From assembly GCF_003063455.1 (NCBI RefSeq), contig NZ_NESN01000005.1:35506-99505 (forward strand): 64,000 nucleotides of DNA, in the 5' to 3' direction. The notes under the pieces are model-generated. The model was not told the DNA's origin and searched no databases. It saw nothing but the letters and a program-made list of their open reading frames with translations. The DNA comes from Limnohabitans parvus II-B4 (GTDB lineage: Bacteria; Pseudomonadota; Gammaproteobacteria; Burkholderiales; Burkholderiaceae_C). This document shows positions 41,879 to 50,173 of the stretch, one piece after another (position 1 is the first letter of the stretch; every line of letters starts with the position of its first letter). Made by a program: the position numbers and the translations under genes.

Positions 41879-43690
41879 ATGCCCGTCTACAACCCACCCC
41901 TTCGCGACATGCAGTTTGTTTTGCATGAGCTGCTCAACGTGAGTGATGAATTCAAAGCGCTGCCCAAGCATGCAGAGACCGATGTCGACACCATCAATGC
42001 AGTGCTCGAAGAAGGTGGCAAGTTCGCCGCTGAGGTTGTCTTCCCGATCAATATTTCAGGTGACACACAAGGTTGCACATTGAACCGAGACACGCATGCC
42101 GTGACTGCACCGGATGGTTTCAAGGATGCATATGCCCAATTTGTGGCGGGTGGCTGGCCTTCTCTGAGCTGTGATCCCGAGTTCGGCGGCCAAGGCCTGC
42201 CATTTGTGGTCAACCAGTGCTTTTACGAAATGCTCAACTCGTCCAACCAGGCCTGGACCATGTACCCCGGCTTGTCGCACGGTGCGTATGAAGCCTTGCA
42301 CGCGCATGGCACGCCCGAGCAAAAAGCTTTGTATCTGCCCAAGCTGACCAGTGGCGAATGGACCGGCACCATGTGCCTGACCGAGCCGCACTGCGGCACC
42401 GACCTGGGCCTGCTGCGCACCAAGGCCGAACCGCAGGCCGATGGCACCTATCGCATCACCGGGCAAAAGATTTTCATCAGCGCGGGTGAGCACGATCTGG
42501 CCGCCAACATCGTGCACCTGGTGCTGGCCCGTTTGCCCGATGCGCCGCCCGGCAGCAAAGGCATCAGCCTGTTCCTGGTGCCCAAGTTCAAGGTGGCGGC
42601 TGACGGCAGCATGGGCGAGCGCAACGGCATTTACTGCGGCGGCATCGAGCACAAGATGGGCATCCACGGCAATGCCACTTGCCAGATGGTTTTGGACGAA
42701 GCCGTGGGGACCCTGGTGGGTCAACCCAACAAAGGGCTGGCCGCGATGTTCGTGATGATGAACGCTGCTCGCTTGGGCGTGGGCAACCAGTCGCTCGGTT
42801 TGACCGAGGTGGCCTACCAAAATGCATTGGCCTATGCCAAAGACCGTGTGCAGATGCGCTCGCTGACCGGGGTGAAGGCCCCCGGCAAACCGGCCGATCC
42901 GATCATCGTGCACCCCGATGTGCGCCGCATGCTGATGACTGCCAAGGCCTATGCCGAAGGGGGCCGCGCACTGGCTTGCTACTGCGCTTTGTTGCTCGAC
43001 AAGGAGGTGAACCACCCCGACGAAGCGGTGCGCGCCGAAGCGGCCGAGCTGGTGGCTTTGCTCACGCCCATCGTCAAGGCCTTCACCACCGACAACGCCT
43101 GGGAGGCCACCTCGGCTTGCCAGCAGGTGTTCGGTGGCCACGGCTACATCAAGGAGTGGGGCATGGAGCAGTTCGTGCGCGATGCTCGCATCAACATGAT
43201 CTATGAAGGCACCAACACCATCCAGTCGCTCGACTTGCTGGGCCGCAAGGTGCTGGGCAACCAGGGCGCATCGCTGCAAAAGTTCGGCAAGCAGATCGAA
43301 AAACTGGTCAAGGCCGAAATGGCCAATGAAGCCATGGGCGAGTTCATCAAGCCGCTGGCCGATCTGGGCCAAAAGCTCACCCAACTCACAGGCGAAGTTG
43401 GCATGAAGGCCATGAGCAACGCCGACGAGGTGGGCGCAGCCGCGGTGGACTACCTGCGCGTGGTGGGGCACTTGGTGCTGGGTTACTTCTGGGCCCGCTC
43501 GGCGCAAATCGCTCTGAAAAAACTGGCAGAGGCCGAAGAGGAAGCGCAGCGCCCCGATCCGTTCTACCAGGCCAAGCTGCAGACGGCGCGTTTTTATTTC
43601 ACCCGCTTGATGCCCGAGACATCGAGCCTGATGCGCCGCATCCGTGCGGGCAGCGATGTGCTGATGGACACCGACGCCGCGCTGGCATGA
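41879..43690 (+). CDS. acyl-CoA dehydrogenase (long form, DmdC/FadE-like)
   Basis: A 603-residue flavoenzyme, longer than the 380-residue classical form. It has an N-terminal extension (MPVYNPPLRDMQFVLHELLN, residues 1-30), the FAD/substrate region CLTEPHCGTDLGLLRTKAEP and KIFISAGEHDLA, the C-terminal bundle with VFGGHGYIKEWGMEQFVRDA, the catalytic Glu in IYEGTNTIQSLDLLGRK, and a terminal acyl-CoA dehydrogenase C domain (GYFWARSAQIALKKL). Members include dmdC of methylmercaptopropionate breakdown and phenylacyl-CoA dehydrogenases. It is downstream of the TetR gene and upstream of a DUF2147 protein and an enoyl-CoA isomerase-like gene. Confidence 0.93.
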   Translation: MPVYNPPLRDMQFVLHELLNVSDEFKALPKHAETDVDTINAVLEEGGKFAAEVVFPINISGDTQGCTLNRDTHAVTAPDGFKDAYAQFVAGGWPSLSCDPEFGGQGLPFVVNQCFYEMLNSSNQAWTMYPGLSHGAYEALHAHGTPEQKALYLPKLTSGEWTGTMCLTEPHCGTDLGLLRTKAEPQADGTYRITGQKIFISAGEHDLAANIVHLVLARLPDAPPGSKGISLFLVPKFKVAADGSMGERNGIYCGGIEHKMGIHGNATCQMVLDEAVGTLVGQPNKGLAAMFVMMNAARLGVGNQSLGLTEVAYQNALAYAKDRVQMRSLTGVKAPGKPADPIIVHPDVRRMLMTAKAYAEGGRALACYCALLLDKEVNHPDEAVRAEAAELVALLTPIVKAFTTDNAWEATSACQQVFGGHGYIKEWGMEQFVRDARINMIYEGTNTIQSLDLLGRKVLGNQGASLQKFGKQIEKLVKAEMANEAMGEFIKPLADLGQKLTQLTGEVGMKAMSNADEVGAAAVDYLRVVGHLVLGYFWARSAQIALKKLAEAEEEAQRPDPFYQAKLQTARFYFTRLMPETSSLMRRIRAGSDVLMDTDAALA

Positions 43691-43715
43691 TCTTCTTTTT
43701 CACTGAAATCCAGCC

Positions 43716-44159
43716 ATGATCAAAACAGTCCTGACCGCCAGCCTCGGGTTGCTCACCTTTTTTGCACAAGCTCAAATGAGTCCATTGGGCTTGTGGCGCA
43801 GCATCGACGATGAAAGCAAGCAGCCCAAGGCCGAAATTCGCATCAACCAGACCGCTGCAGGCACTTTGTCTGGGGTGGTCGAGAAGTCCTTGCAAAACAA
43901 CCCCAACACCGATCCTCTTTGCAGCCTGTGTACCGATGACCGCAAAGACAAGCCCAAAATCGGCATGGAAATCATCCGGGGTGGTCAACAAGGCGACGGC
44001 AAACCGGTATGGGAAGGTGGGAAAATTCTCGATCCCGAGAACGGCAAGAATTACAGCTTGCGTTTGACCCCGATTGACGGCGGTAAAAAGCTCGAAGTTC
44101 GAGGGTACATCGGTACGCCCCTGTTGGGACGCACCCAAACCTGGATTCGCGTCCAGTAA
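43716..44159 (+). CDS. DUF2147 domain secreted protein
   Basis: A 147-residue exported protein. The leader MIKTVLTASLGLLTFFAQAQ ends in a good signal-peptidase site near residue 20. The mature part is the DUF2147 pattern: SPLGLWRSIDDESKQPKAEI, the C-x2-C pair in DPLCSLCTDD, then GGKILDPENGKNYSLRLTPI and LGRTQTWIRV. The family forms a small beta-barrel with no established activity; relatives often lie in acyl-CoA or PHA loci of Burkholderiales. It is 25 bp after the acyl-CoA dehydrogenase gene and 18 bp before the isomerase-like gene, so it is probably co-transcribed. Confidence 0.88.
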   Translation: MIKTVLTASLGLLTFFAQAQMSPLGLWRSIDDESKQPKAEIRINQTAAGTLSGVVEKSLQNNPNTDPLCSLCTDDRKDKPKIGMEIIRGGQQGDGKPVWEGGKILDPENGKNYSLRLTPIDGGKKLEVRGYIGTPLLGRTQTWIRVQ

Positions 44160-44177
44160 ACCTGCACAAGGAACGCC

Positions 44178-44942
44178 ATGTCTGACATCCTGACCCACAT
44201 CGACTCGGGGGTGATGACCATCACCTTCAACCGCCTGGACAAGAAAAACTCCATCACCTCGTCCATGTACGCGGCCATGGCCGATGCGGTGGCTCAGGCC
44301 GCGGCTGACGCCAGTGTGCGCGTGGTGCTGTTCCAGGGGCACGAAAGCGTTTTCAGCGCGGGCAATGACATCGGTGATTTTTTGAATCAGCCGCCCAGCA
44401 CACAAGACTCGCCCGTGTTTCGCTTTTTGCGTGGCATAGCGACGTTTGAAAAACCGCTTTTGGCCGCTGTGGCCGGGCCTGCCGTAGGCATTGGCACCAC
44501 CATGTTGTTCCATTGCGACCTGGTTTACGCGGGCGACAATGCCGCGTTTTCCATGCCCTTTGTGAACTTGGGTTTGTGCCCCGAGGCGGCTTCCAGCTTG
44601 CTGGCCCCGCGCATGTTTGGCTACCACCGTGCTGCCGAAGCCTTGCTCATGGGTGACCCCTTCTTTGCCGAGGGGGCCCAGGAAGTCGGGCTGGTCAACC
44701 GTGTCGTGCCGCCTACCGAAGTCAACGGCTATGCCCAAGCACAGGCACGCAAGCTGGCCGCTAAGCCGCTGTCGTCACTCATCGAGACCAAGCGTTTGAT
44801 GAAAAGTGGCTACCAGCAAGAGGTGCTGCAAAAGATGGACGATGAAGGCAAAAGCTTCGGGCGCATGCTGAAAGAGCCTGCTGCCAAAGAAGCCTTTGGC
44901 GCTTTCATGGAAAAGCGCAAGCCCGATTTTTCCAAGCTGTAA
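44178..44942 (+). CDS. enoyl-CoA hydratase/isomerase family, delta3,delta2-enoyl-CoA isomerase-like
   Basis: A 254-residue crotonase-fold protein. The oxyanion-hole segments are FSAGNDIGDF (about residues 58-67) and AAVAGPAVGIGTTMLFHCDL. In the catalytic region the sequence AFSMPFVNLGLCPEAASSLL keeps only the second Glu (PEAASS) and lacks the first Glu of true hydratases. This spacing, PF..LG..PE..SS, is that of eukaryotic ECI-type enoyl-CoA isomerases. So double-bond isomerisation in unsaturated fatty acid breakdown is more likely than hydration. Likely in one transcript with the acyl-CoA dehydrogenase. Confidence 0.88.
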   Translation: MSDILTHIDSGVMTITFNRLDKKNSITSSMYAAMADAVAQAAADASVRVVLFQGHESVFSAGNDIGDFLNQPPSTQDSPVFRFLRGIATFEKPLLAAVAGPAVGIGTTMLFHCDLVYAGDNAAFSMPFVNLGLCPEAASSLLAPRMFGYHRAAEALLMGDPFFAEGAQEVGLVNRVVPPTEVNGYAQAQARKLAAKPLSSLIETKRLMKSGYQQEVLQKMDDEGKSFGRMLKEPAAKEAFGAFMEKRKPDFSKL

Positions 44943-44991
44943 ATGCCGCGTCTTTCGCTTTCAGCGGGCGTTCTTCCCTAAAATCCCTGGC

Positions 44992-45474
44992 ATGCCCCAT
45001 CGCCCAACCACCCCCGTCGTCCTTGAAGCCGAATACATCGAGGGCTTTCGTCAGATCTACGAAGAAAAGATCGTCTTCAACAAGACGCTCGGCTTGAAGC
45101 TGGTGAAAGTCACGCCCGAAGGGGTCGAGGCCCGCATCGACATGCGGCCGGAGTTGGTGGGGCACTTTGCCTACAACCGCATTCATGGCGGCGTCATCAG
45201 CGCGGTGCTCGATGCCATCGGCAGCGCGGCTGTGATGGCGGCTCTGGCGGCCAAGCACATGGACGAAACGCCGGCCAAACGCCTGGAGCGCTTTGCCAAG
45301 CTGGGCACCATCGATTTGCGGGTGGACTATTTGCGCCCGGGCATTGGCGAGCACTTCACCATCACGGCCAATGCCCTGCGTGTGGGCTCGCGGGTGGGTT
45401 CATCGCGCATGGAGTTTTGTGGCCCCGACGGTACGCTGATGTCGACCGGGGCTGCGGCTTACATCGTCTCCTGA
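44992..45474 (+). CDS. hotdog-fold thioesterase (PaaI/YigI-like)
   Basis: A 160-residue single hotdog domain. The helix motif is FAYNRIHGGVISAVLDAIGS, with the HGG...D arrangement of PaaI-type thioesterases; LRVDYLRPGIGEHFTITANA and VGSRVGSSRMEF form the later strands. The ATG at 44992 starts MPHRPTTPVVLEAEY; a longer in-frame extension overlaps the isomerase gene and was not used. It would release CoA from medium- or long-chain acyl groups. It is 49 bp after the isomerase gene and convergent with a second, YciA-type thioesterase. Confidence 0.87.
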   Translation: MPHRPTTPVVLEAEYIEGFRQIYEEKIVFNKTLGLKLVKVTPEGVEARIDMRPELVGHFAYNRIHGGVISAVLDAIGSAAVMAALAAKHMDETPAKRLERFAKLGTIDLRVDYLRPGIGEHFTITANALRVGSRVGSSRMEFCGPDGTLMSTGAAAYIVS

Positions 45475-45514
45475 AGCTCTTGGACCTGCTGCGCCTGCGT
45501 CAAGACTTCGTTCA

Positions 45515-45925
45515 TCACTCTTCGGGCACCAACCTCGGTTTGCCTTGGTCGTCCACCGCCACATAGGTCAGGTTCGCTTCGGTCACCTTGATGTACTGAC
45601 CTTGCAGTTGGAAGCGCTCGGCAAACACTTCAACCTTGACCGTGACGGACGTGCGACCCACACGGACGATCCGAGAAAAAAATGACAGGATGTCTCCCAC
45701 TTTGACCGCTTGCTTGAAGATGAACTCGTTCACAGCCACCGTCACCATGCGGCCGCGCACGCGTCGTGCGGGCAGAACAGCCCCGGCCAAGTCGACCTGA
45801 GCCATGACCCAGCCGCCAAAAATATCACCGCTGGCATTGCAGTCGGCGGGCATGGGGATGACCTTGAGCACCAATTCCTGGTCTGTGGGCAAAGCCACGG
45901 TGTGGGTGCGGGTAGTTTCAGACAT
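45515..45925 (-). CDS. yciA: acyl-CoA thioesterase, YciA type
   Basis: A 136-residue hotdog thioesterase (E. coli YciA is 132). The signature is MPADCNASGDIFGGWVMAQV, with the Asp/Gly-rich N-SGDIFGGW helix start, then FKQAVKVGDILSFFSRIVRV and GRTSVTVKVEVFAERF. These proteins act on a wide range of acyl-CoA esters as hexamers. The ATG of MSETTRTHTVAL is preferred to one two codons earlier. It is divergent from the Atm1-type ABC gene (38 bp between starts), so the two share a very short promoter region. Confidence 0.93.
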   Translation of the reverse strand: MSETTRTHTVALPTDQELVLKVIPMPADCNASGDIFGGWVMAQVDLAGAVLPARRVRGRMVTVAVNEFIFKQAVKVGDILSFFSRIVRVGRTSVTVKVEVFAERFQLQGQYIKVTEANLTYVAVDDQGKPRLVPEE

Positions 45926-45963
45926 GGGCACAATCGGGTGAACTAAAAACTGGATTGTCCCTT

Positions 45964-47832
45964 ATGCGCCAACATGGCGAAACCGCTGCCTCTGCTTCTT
46001 CGTCCACAACGCCCTCTGGGCTGACCGTCACCGCCCCTGTGGGGGGTGATTGGCAAACCCTGTCGCGCCTCCTGCCGTACCTTTGGCAATACAAATGGCG
46101 TGTGGTCATTGCGCTGGCCTTGATGGTGGGCGCCAAGCTGGCCAACGTCAGTGTGCCCCTGCTGCTCAAGGAACTGGTGGACGCCATGAGCCTCAAGCCG
46201 GGTGATCCGCAATCGGTGCTGGTGGTGCCGGTGGCGTTGTTGGTGGGTTATGGCGCTTTGCGCTTGCTGACCTCGGCTTTCACCGAGTTGCGTGAGTTGG
46301 TGTTTGCCAAGGCGACGCAAGGTGCTTCGCGCAGCATTGCGCTACAGACCTTTGAACATTTGCATGCCTTGAGTCTGCGCTTTCATCTGGCCCGTCAGAC
46401 CGGCGGTATGACACGCGATATTGAGCGTGGCGTGCGCGGCATCGAATCGCTGATCTCGTATTCGCTGTACAGCATCATCCCTACACTGATCGAGGTGGGG
46501 CTGGTGCTGACGATTTTGGCCGTCAAGTTCGATGCTTGGTTCGCTGGGATCACGCTGCTCGCGCTGACTTTGTACATTTTCTTCACTGTGCGCATCACCG
46601 AGTGGCGCACCCAGTTCCGTAAACAGGCCAACGAATTCGACTCTGCGGCGCACACGCGGGCGATTGATTCGCTGTTGAACTACGAGACGGTCAAATACTT
46701 TGGCAACGAATCGTTCGAGGCCGGGCGCTATGACGAAAGCCTAGAGCGCTTGCGTGTGGCTCGGCTCAAAGCGCAAACCACGTTGTCCGTGCTCAACACC
46801 GGGCAGCAACTCATCATTGCTGCCGCGCTGGTGGCCATGCTGTGGCGTGCCACCGAAGGTGTGGTGGCCGGACGCATGACGCTTGGAGATCTGGTCATGA
46901 TCAATGCTTTCATGATCCAGCTGTACATTCCGCTCAACTTTTTGGGTGTGCTCTACCGCGAGATCAAGCAAAGCCTTACCGATTTGGACAAGATGTTTGT
47001 GCTGATGGACCGTGAGCGCGAAGTGGCCGATGCACCGGCTGCGACTGCGCTGGCTTTGCAGGGAGCGCCCGATGTGGTGTTTGACCACGTGTCATTTGCC
47101 TACGAAAGCGACCGGCCGATCCTGCAAGACATCAGTTTCACGATTCCTGCGGGTAAAACCGTGGCGGTGGTCGGCCCATCGGGCTCCGGAAAATCCACTC
47201 TGGCGAGACTGATGTTCCGGTTCTACGATGTGCAGCAGGGCAACATCTGCATTGCAGGGCAGGACATCCGGCAGGTCACGCAATCGAGCGTGCGCCGCGC
47301 TTTAGGCATCGTGCCGCAAGACACGGTTCTGTTCAACGACACGGTCGCCTACAACATCGCTTATGGCCAGCCCGGTGCCAGCCAGAGCCAGATCGAGGAG
47401 GCGGCACGCGCCGCACGCATCCACGACTTCATCGCTTCCACCCCCAAGGCTTACCAAACGTCGGTGGGTGAGCGCGGACTGAAGCTCTCGGGCGGTGAAA
47501 AGCAGCGTGTGGCCATTGCCCGCACCTTGCTTAAAAATCCGCCCATTTTGGTGTTCGATGAAGCCACTTCGGCGCTCGACTCTGCCAATGAGCGAGCCAT
47601 CCAAGCTGAGCTCGCCAGCGTAGCCCAGAACAAAACCACTTTGGTGATTGCACACCGTTTGTCCACGGTGGTCGATGCGCACGAAATTTTGGTGATGGAG
47701 TCTGGGCGCATCATTGAGCGCGGCAACCATGCAGCACTTTTGGCTCAGCAGGGGCGTTACGCCAGCATGTGGTCGATGCAACAAAACGCAGAGGTCTCTC
47801 ACTCATCCGTGGCCACGTCGTCAGCGACATAA
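45964..47832 (+). CDS. ABC exporter, Atm1/HMT1 family (membrane and ATPase domains fused)
   Basis: A 622-residue half-transporter. The membrane domain (residues 40-350) has six hydrophobic segments and the family stretches FHLARQTGGMTRDIERGVRG, NYETVKYFGNESFEAGRYDE and QLYIPLNFLGVLYREIKQSL. The ATPase domain has Walker A VGPSGSGKSTLARL, Q-loop IVPQDTVLFNDTV, signature LSGGEKQRVAIARTLL and Walker B ILVFDEATSALD. The membrane part matches ABCB7/Atm1-type exporters of glutathione-linked sulfur species or heavy-metal conjugates. It is followed 6 bp later by a HypT-like LysR gene. Confidence 0.92.
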   Translation: MRQHGETAASASSSTTPSGLTVTAPVGGDWQTLSRLLPYLWQYKWRVVIALALMVGAKLANVSVPLLLKELVDAMSLKPGDPQSVLVVPVALLVGYGALRLLTSAFTELRELVFAKATQGASRSIALQTFEHLHALSLRFHLARQTGGMTRDIERGVRGIESLISYSLYSIIPTLIEVGLVLTILAVKFDAWFAGITLLALTLYIFFTVRITEWRTQFRKQANEFDSAAHTRAIDSLLNYETVKYFGNESFEAGRYDESLERLRVARLKAQTTLSVLNTGQQLIIAAALVAMLWRATEGVVAGRMTLGDLVMINAFMIQLYIPLNFLGVLYREIKQSLTDLDKMFVLMDREREVADAPAATALALQGAPDVVFDHVSFAYESDRPILQDISFTIPAGKTVAVVGPSGSGKSTLARLMFRFYDVQQGNICIAGQDIRQVTQSSVRRALGIVPQDTVLFNDTVAYNIAYGQPGASQSQIEEAARAARIHDFIASTPKAYQTSVGERGLKLSGGEKQRVAIARTLLKNPPILVFDEATSALDSANERAIQAELASVAQNKTTLVIAHRLSTVVDAHEILVMESGRIIERGNHAALLAQQGRYASMWSMQQNAEVSHSSVATSSAT

Positions 47833-47838
47833 TTCGGC

Positions 47839-48783
47839 ATGGAAACCAAATGGCTTGAAGATTTTGTGAGCTTGGCTGAAACCCGCAGTTTCAGCCGCTC
47901 TGCGCAGTTGCGCCATGTGACGCAGCCTGCGTTTTCCCGTCGAATTCAGTCGCTCGAAGCTTGGGCTGGCGCTGATCTGGTGGATCGCAGTTCTTATCCC
48001 ACCAAACTCACCGCGGCGGGCGAGACCTTGTACGCCCAGGCTTTGGAGTTGCTTCAATCCTTGCAAAGCACCCGAGCCATGCTGCGTGGGCACAACTCTG
48101 CCGGGCAGGACTTCATTGAGTTTGCGGTGCCGCACACTTTGGCATTCACTTTTTTCCCTTCGTGGATTGCCGGCTTGCGGGAAGGTTTTGGTTCGATCAA
48201 AAGTCGCTTGATTGCCTTGAATGTGCACGATGCCGCCATGCGTTTGGTTGAGGGGGGCTGCGATGTGTTGATCGCTTACCACCATCCTTCACAGCCGCTG
48301 CAGCTCGATCCCGACCGCTATGAAATGGTGGTGTTGGGCCAGGAAGTGTTGGCCCCTTATGCCAAGGCGGGGCCTGATGCGCGTCCTCTTTTCAGCTTTC
48401 CAGGCGCGGCCTCCAAGCCCCTTCCCTATTTGGGTTATGCCCCGGGCGCGTATCTGGGCGGCATCACCGATTGGATTCTCAAGCAGTCTAAAACGCCGAT
48501 TCACTTGGAACGGGTGTACGAGACAGACATGGCGGAAGGCCTGAAGGTCATGGCGATGGAGGGCCATGGCATCGCCTTTTTGCCTCGCAGCGCTGTGAAA
48601 AAGGAAGTGCAGACGGGGGCCTTGGTGGAGGTGGGCTTGTCGGCTGGACAGGTGCAAGCGTTGACCATGGAGGTGCGGGCCTACCGAGAGAAACCCAGTG
48701 CCAAACACCATGCCAAAGGAGCTGCACAACAGCTGTGGTTGCATCTGACCCAAAGACCTGCATCCGTCCACTCGTCGCGCTGA
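47839..48783 (+). CDS. LysR-family regulator, HypT (YjiE)-like
   Basis: A 314-residue LysR protein. The helix-turn-helix region begins METKWLEDFVSLAETRSFSR and QPAFSRRIQSLEAWAGADLV, which follows the hypochlorite-responsive HypT pattern (ETKWL.DF..L, QPAFSRRI..LE) rather than generic LysR. The effector domain includes HDAAMRLVEGGCDVLIAYHH and MAEGLKVMAMEGHGIAFLPR. Three Met residues cluster in the last, reminiscent of the Met oxidation switch of HypT, though I cannot align the exact ones. It follows the ABC gene by 6 bp and lies 278 bp upstream of aapJ. Confidence 0.87.
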   Translation: METKWLEDFVSLAETRSFSRSAQLRHVTQPAFSRRIQSLEAWAGADLVDRSSYPTKLTAAGETLYAQALELLQSLQSTRAMLRGHNSAGQDFIEFAVPHTLAFTFFPSWIAGLREGFGSIKSRLIALNVHDAAMRLVEGGCDVLIAYHHPSQPLQLDPDRYEMVVLGQEVLAPYAKAGPDARPLFSFPGAASKPLPYLGYAPGAYLGGITDWILKQSKTPIHLERVYETDMAEGLKVMAMEGHGIAFLPRSAVKKEVQTGALVEVGLSAGQVQALTMEVRAYREKPSAKHHAKGAAQQLWLHLTQRPASVHSSR

Positions 48784-48865
48784 GGGCATTGATGTATGCA
48801 TTTTTTGCATGACAATCAAGGGTACGCCCGGAGGATCCGTGCGTGGGAAACAGACTACATTCACG

Positions 48866-48894
48866 GCACGATTTCGTGCAGGCACATTTTGTGC
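48866..48894. promoter_or_regulatory. tandem GCAC...GTGC dyads upstream of aapJ
   Basis: GCACGATTTCGTGC (48866-48879) and GCACATTTTGTGC (48882-48894) are two adjacent perfect palindromes about 170 bp before the aapJ ATG. Both look like NtrC-type sites (GCAC-N7-GTGC), but their spacers are 6 and 5 bases, not 7. The 278-bp gap otherwise contains only a short ATGCA/TGCAT hairpin at 48796-48810 after the LysR gene. Confidence 0.5.
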
Positions 48895-49061
48895 AAGCTG
48901 AGGTAGTCGGTCTCCAGCACTGCTTCATTGTGGTGCGGTGTGATGGATCACTTGAGTTGTCTCCAATCCCTAGGGAAGCTCCTAGGCGGTCATGACTCAG
49001 TTTTGACATTTAATCAAGGGGTGGCGTTTTGCCGCTCAAAAATCGAAAGAGGATACAAACC

Positions 49062-50090
49062 ATGAAAAAACATGCACGCACCGTGATCGGCGCCGTTTTG
49101 GCGACCGCAGGCTTGTTGGCTGGCACTTCTGCCATGGCCGGCAAAACACTGGACCAGATCAAACAGCGCGGACAAATTGTTTGTGGCGTCAACACCGGTT
49201 TGGCAGGTTTTTCTGCTGCCGATTCCAGTGGCAACTGGTCCGGCTTGGATGTGGACCACTGCCGTGCTGTGGCCGCCGCCGTGTTGAGCGATGCCAACAA
49301 GGTCAAATACGTGCCCTTGACTGCCCAGCAGCGTTTCACCGCACTGCAGTCTGGCGAAGTGGACGTTTTGGCTCGCAACACGACCAACACGCTCAACCGT
49401 GACGCTTCTTTGGGTCTGCACTTCATTGGTGCCAACTACTATGACGGCCAAGGCTTCATGGTTCCAAAAGGCAAAATCACCAGCGCCAAGCAACTCAAAG
49501 GTGCCACCGTGTGCGTGCAGTCCGGCACCACCACCGAGAAGAACTTGACCGATTTCTCCCGTGCCAACAAGCTGAACCTCAAGCCTGTGGTGTTTGAAAA
49601 AGTCGAAGCGGCTACAGGTGCTTATTTCTCTGGCCGTTGCCAGGCATACACCACCGACGCCTCTGGTTTGGCCTCGGTGCGCGCCAAGGAAGCCAAAGAT
49701 CCTGCAGCACACTTGGTCCTGCCCGACTTGATCTCTAAAGAACCTCTGGGCCCTATGGTTCGCCGTGGTGACGACGAGTGGTTCGCCATCAACAAATGGG
49801 TGCTCAATGGCTTGATCGAAGCAGAAGAGTACGGCATCACCCAAGCCAATGTGGACCAAATGAAGTCGAGCGACAACCCTCAAGTGGGCCGCATGCTGGG
49901 CGCGACCGAAGACTTGGGCAAACACCTGGGCTTGGACAAAGAGTGGTTGGCCCGCGCGATCAAGACCACAGGCAACTACGGTGAAATGTTCGAACGCAAC
50001 GTGGGCCCTAAAACAGCCATCAACTTGCCACGCGGTCTCAACAACCAGTGGAACAAGGGTGGCCTGATGTACGCAGCCCCACTGCGTTGA
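49062..50090 (+). CDS. aapJ: general L-amino acid ABC transporter, periplasmic binding protein
   Basis: A 342-residue receptor of the polar amino acid family. The leader MKKHARTVIGAVLATAGLLA ends near an AMAG site at residue 26. The mature part begins KTLDQIKQRGQIVCGVNTGL, followed by the AapJ-specific SGNWSGLDVDHCRAVAAAVL, ARNTTNTLNRD and CQAYTTDASGLASVRA. It ends in the long AapJ C-terminal domain (GLNNQWNKGGLMYAAPLR). AGAGGA precedes the ATG. First gene of aapJQMP; a hairpin at 50116-50140 separates it from aapQ. Confidence 0.96.
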   Translation: MKKHARTVIGAVLATAGLLAGTSAMAGKTLDQIKQRGQIVCGVNTGLAGFSAADSSGNWSGLDVDHCRAVAAAVLSDANKVKYVPLTAQQRFTALQSGEVDVLARNTTNTLNRDASLGLHFIGANYYDGQGFMVPKGKITSAKQLKGATVCVQSGTTTEKNLTDFSRANKLNLKPVVFEKVEAATGAYFSGRCQAYTTDASGLASVRAKEAKDPAAHLVLPDLISKEPLGPMVRRGDDEWFAINKWVLNGLIEAEEYGITQANVDQMKSSDNPQVGRMLGATEDLGKHLGLDKEWLARAIKTTGNYGEMFERNVGPKTAINLPRGLNNQWNKGGLMYAAPLR

Positions 50091-50115
50091 TTTTCAGCCT
50101 TCTCTAAAGGCTCTG

Positions 50116-50140
50116 GATACGCCCCTTCTTGGGGCGTATC
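50116..50140 (+). terminator. hairpin between aapJ and aapQ (partial terminator)
   Basis: GATACGCCCC and GGGGCGTATC form a perfect 10-bp stem with a TTCTT loop, followed by TTTG only. It lies 26 bp after the aapJ stop. The weak T tract suggests partial termination or protection of the aapJ message, which would keep the receptor in excess over the permeases. Confidence 0.8.
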
Positions 50141-50173
50141 TTTGTCACCCGTGGTTTTATTCAGGCCCTGTAC

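Noticed and set aside
49003..49030. Sigma-70 promoter with TTGACA before aapJ
   Set aside because: A good -35 exists at 49003-49008 but no acceptable -10 at 16-18 bp.
49000..49040. Sigma-54 promoter before aapJ (TGGC...TTGC-like bases)
   Set aside because: The GG and GC elements are not at the required 10-bp spacing.
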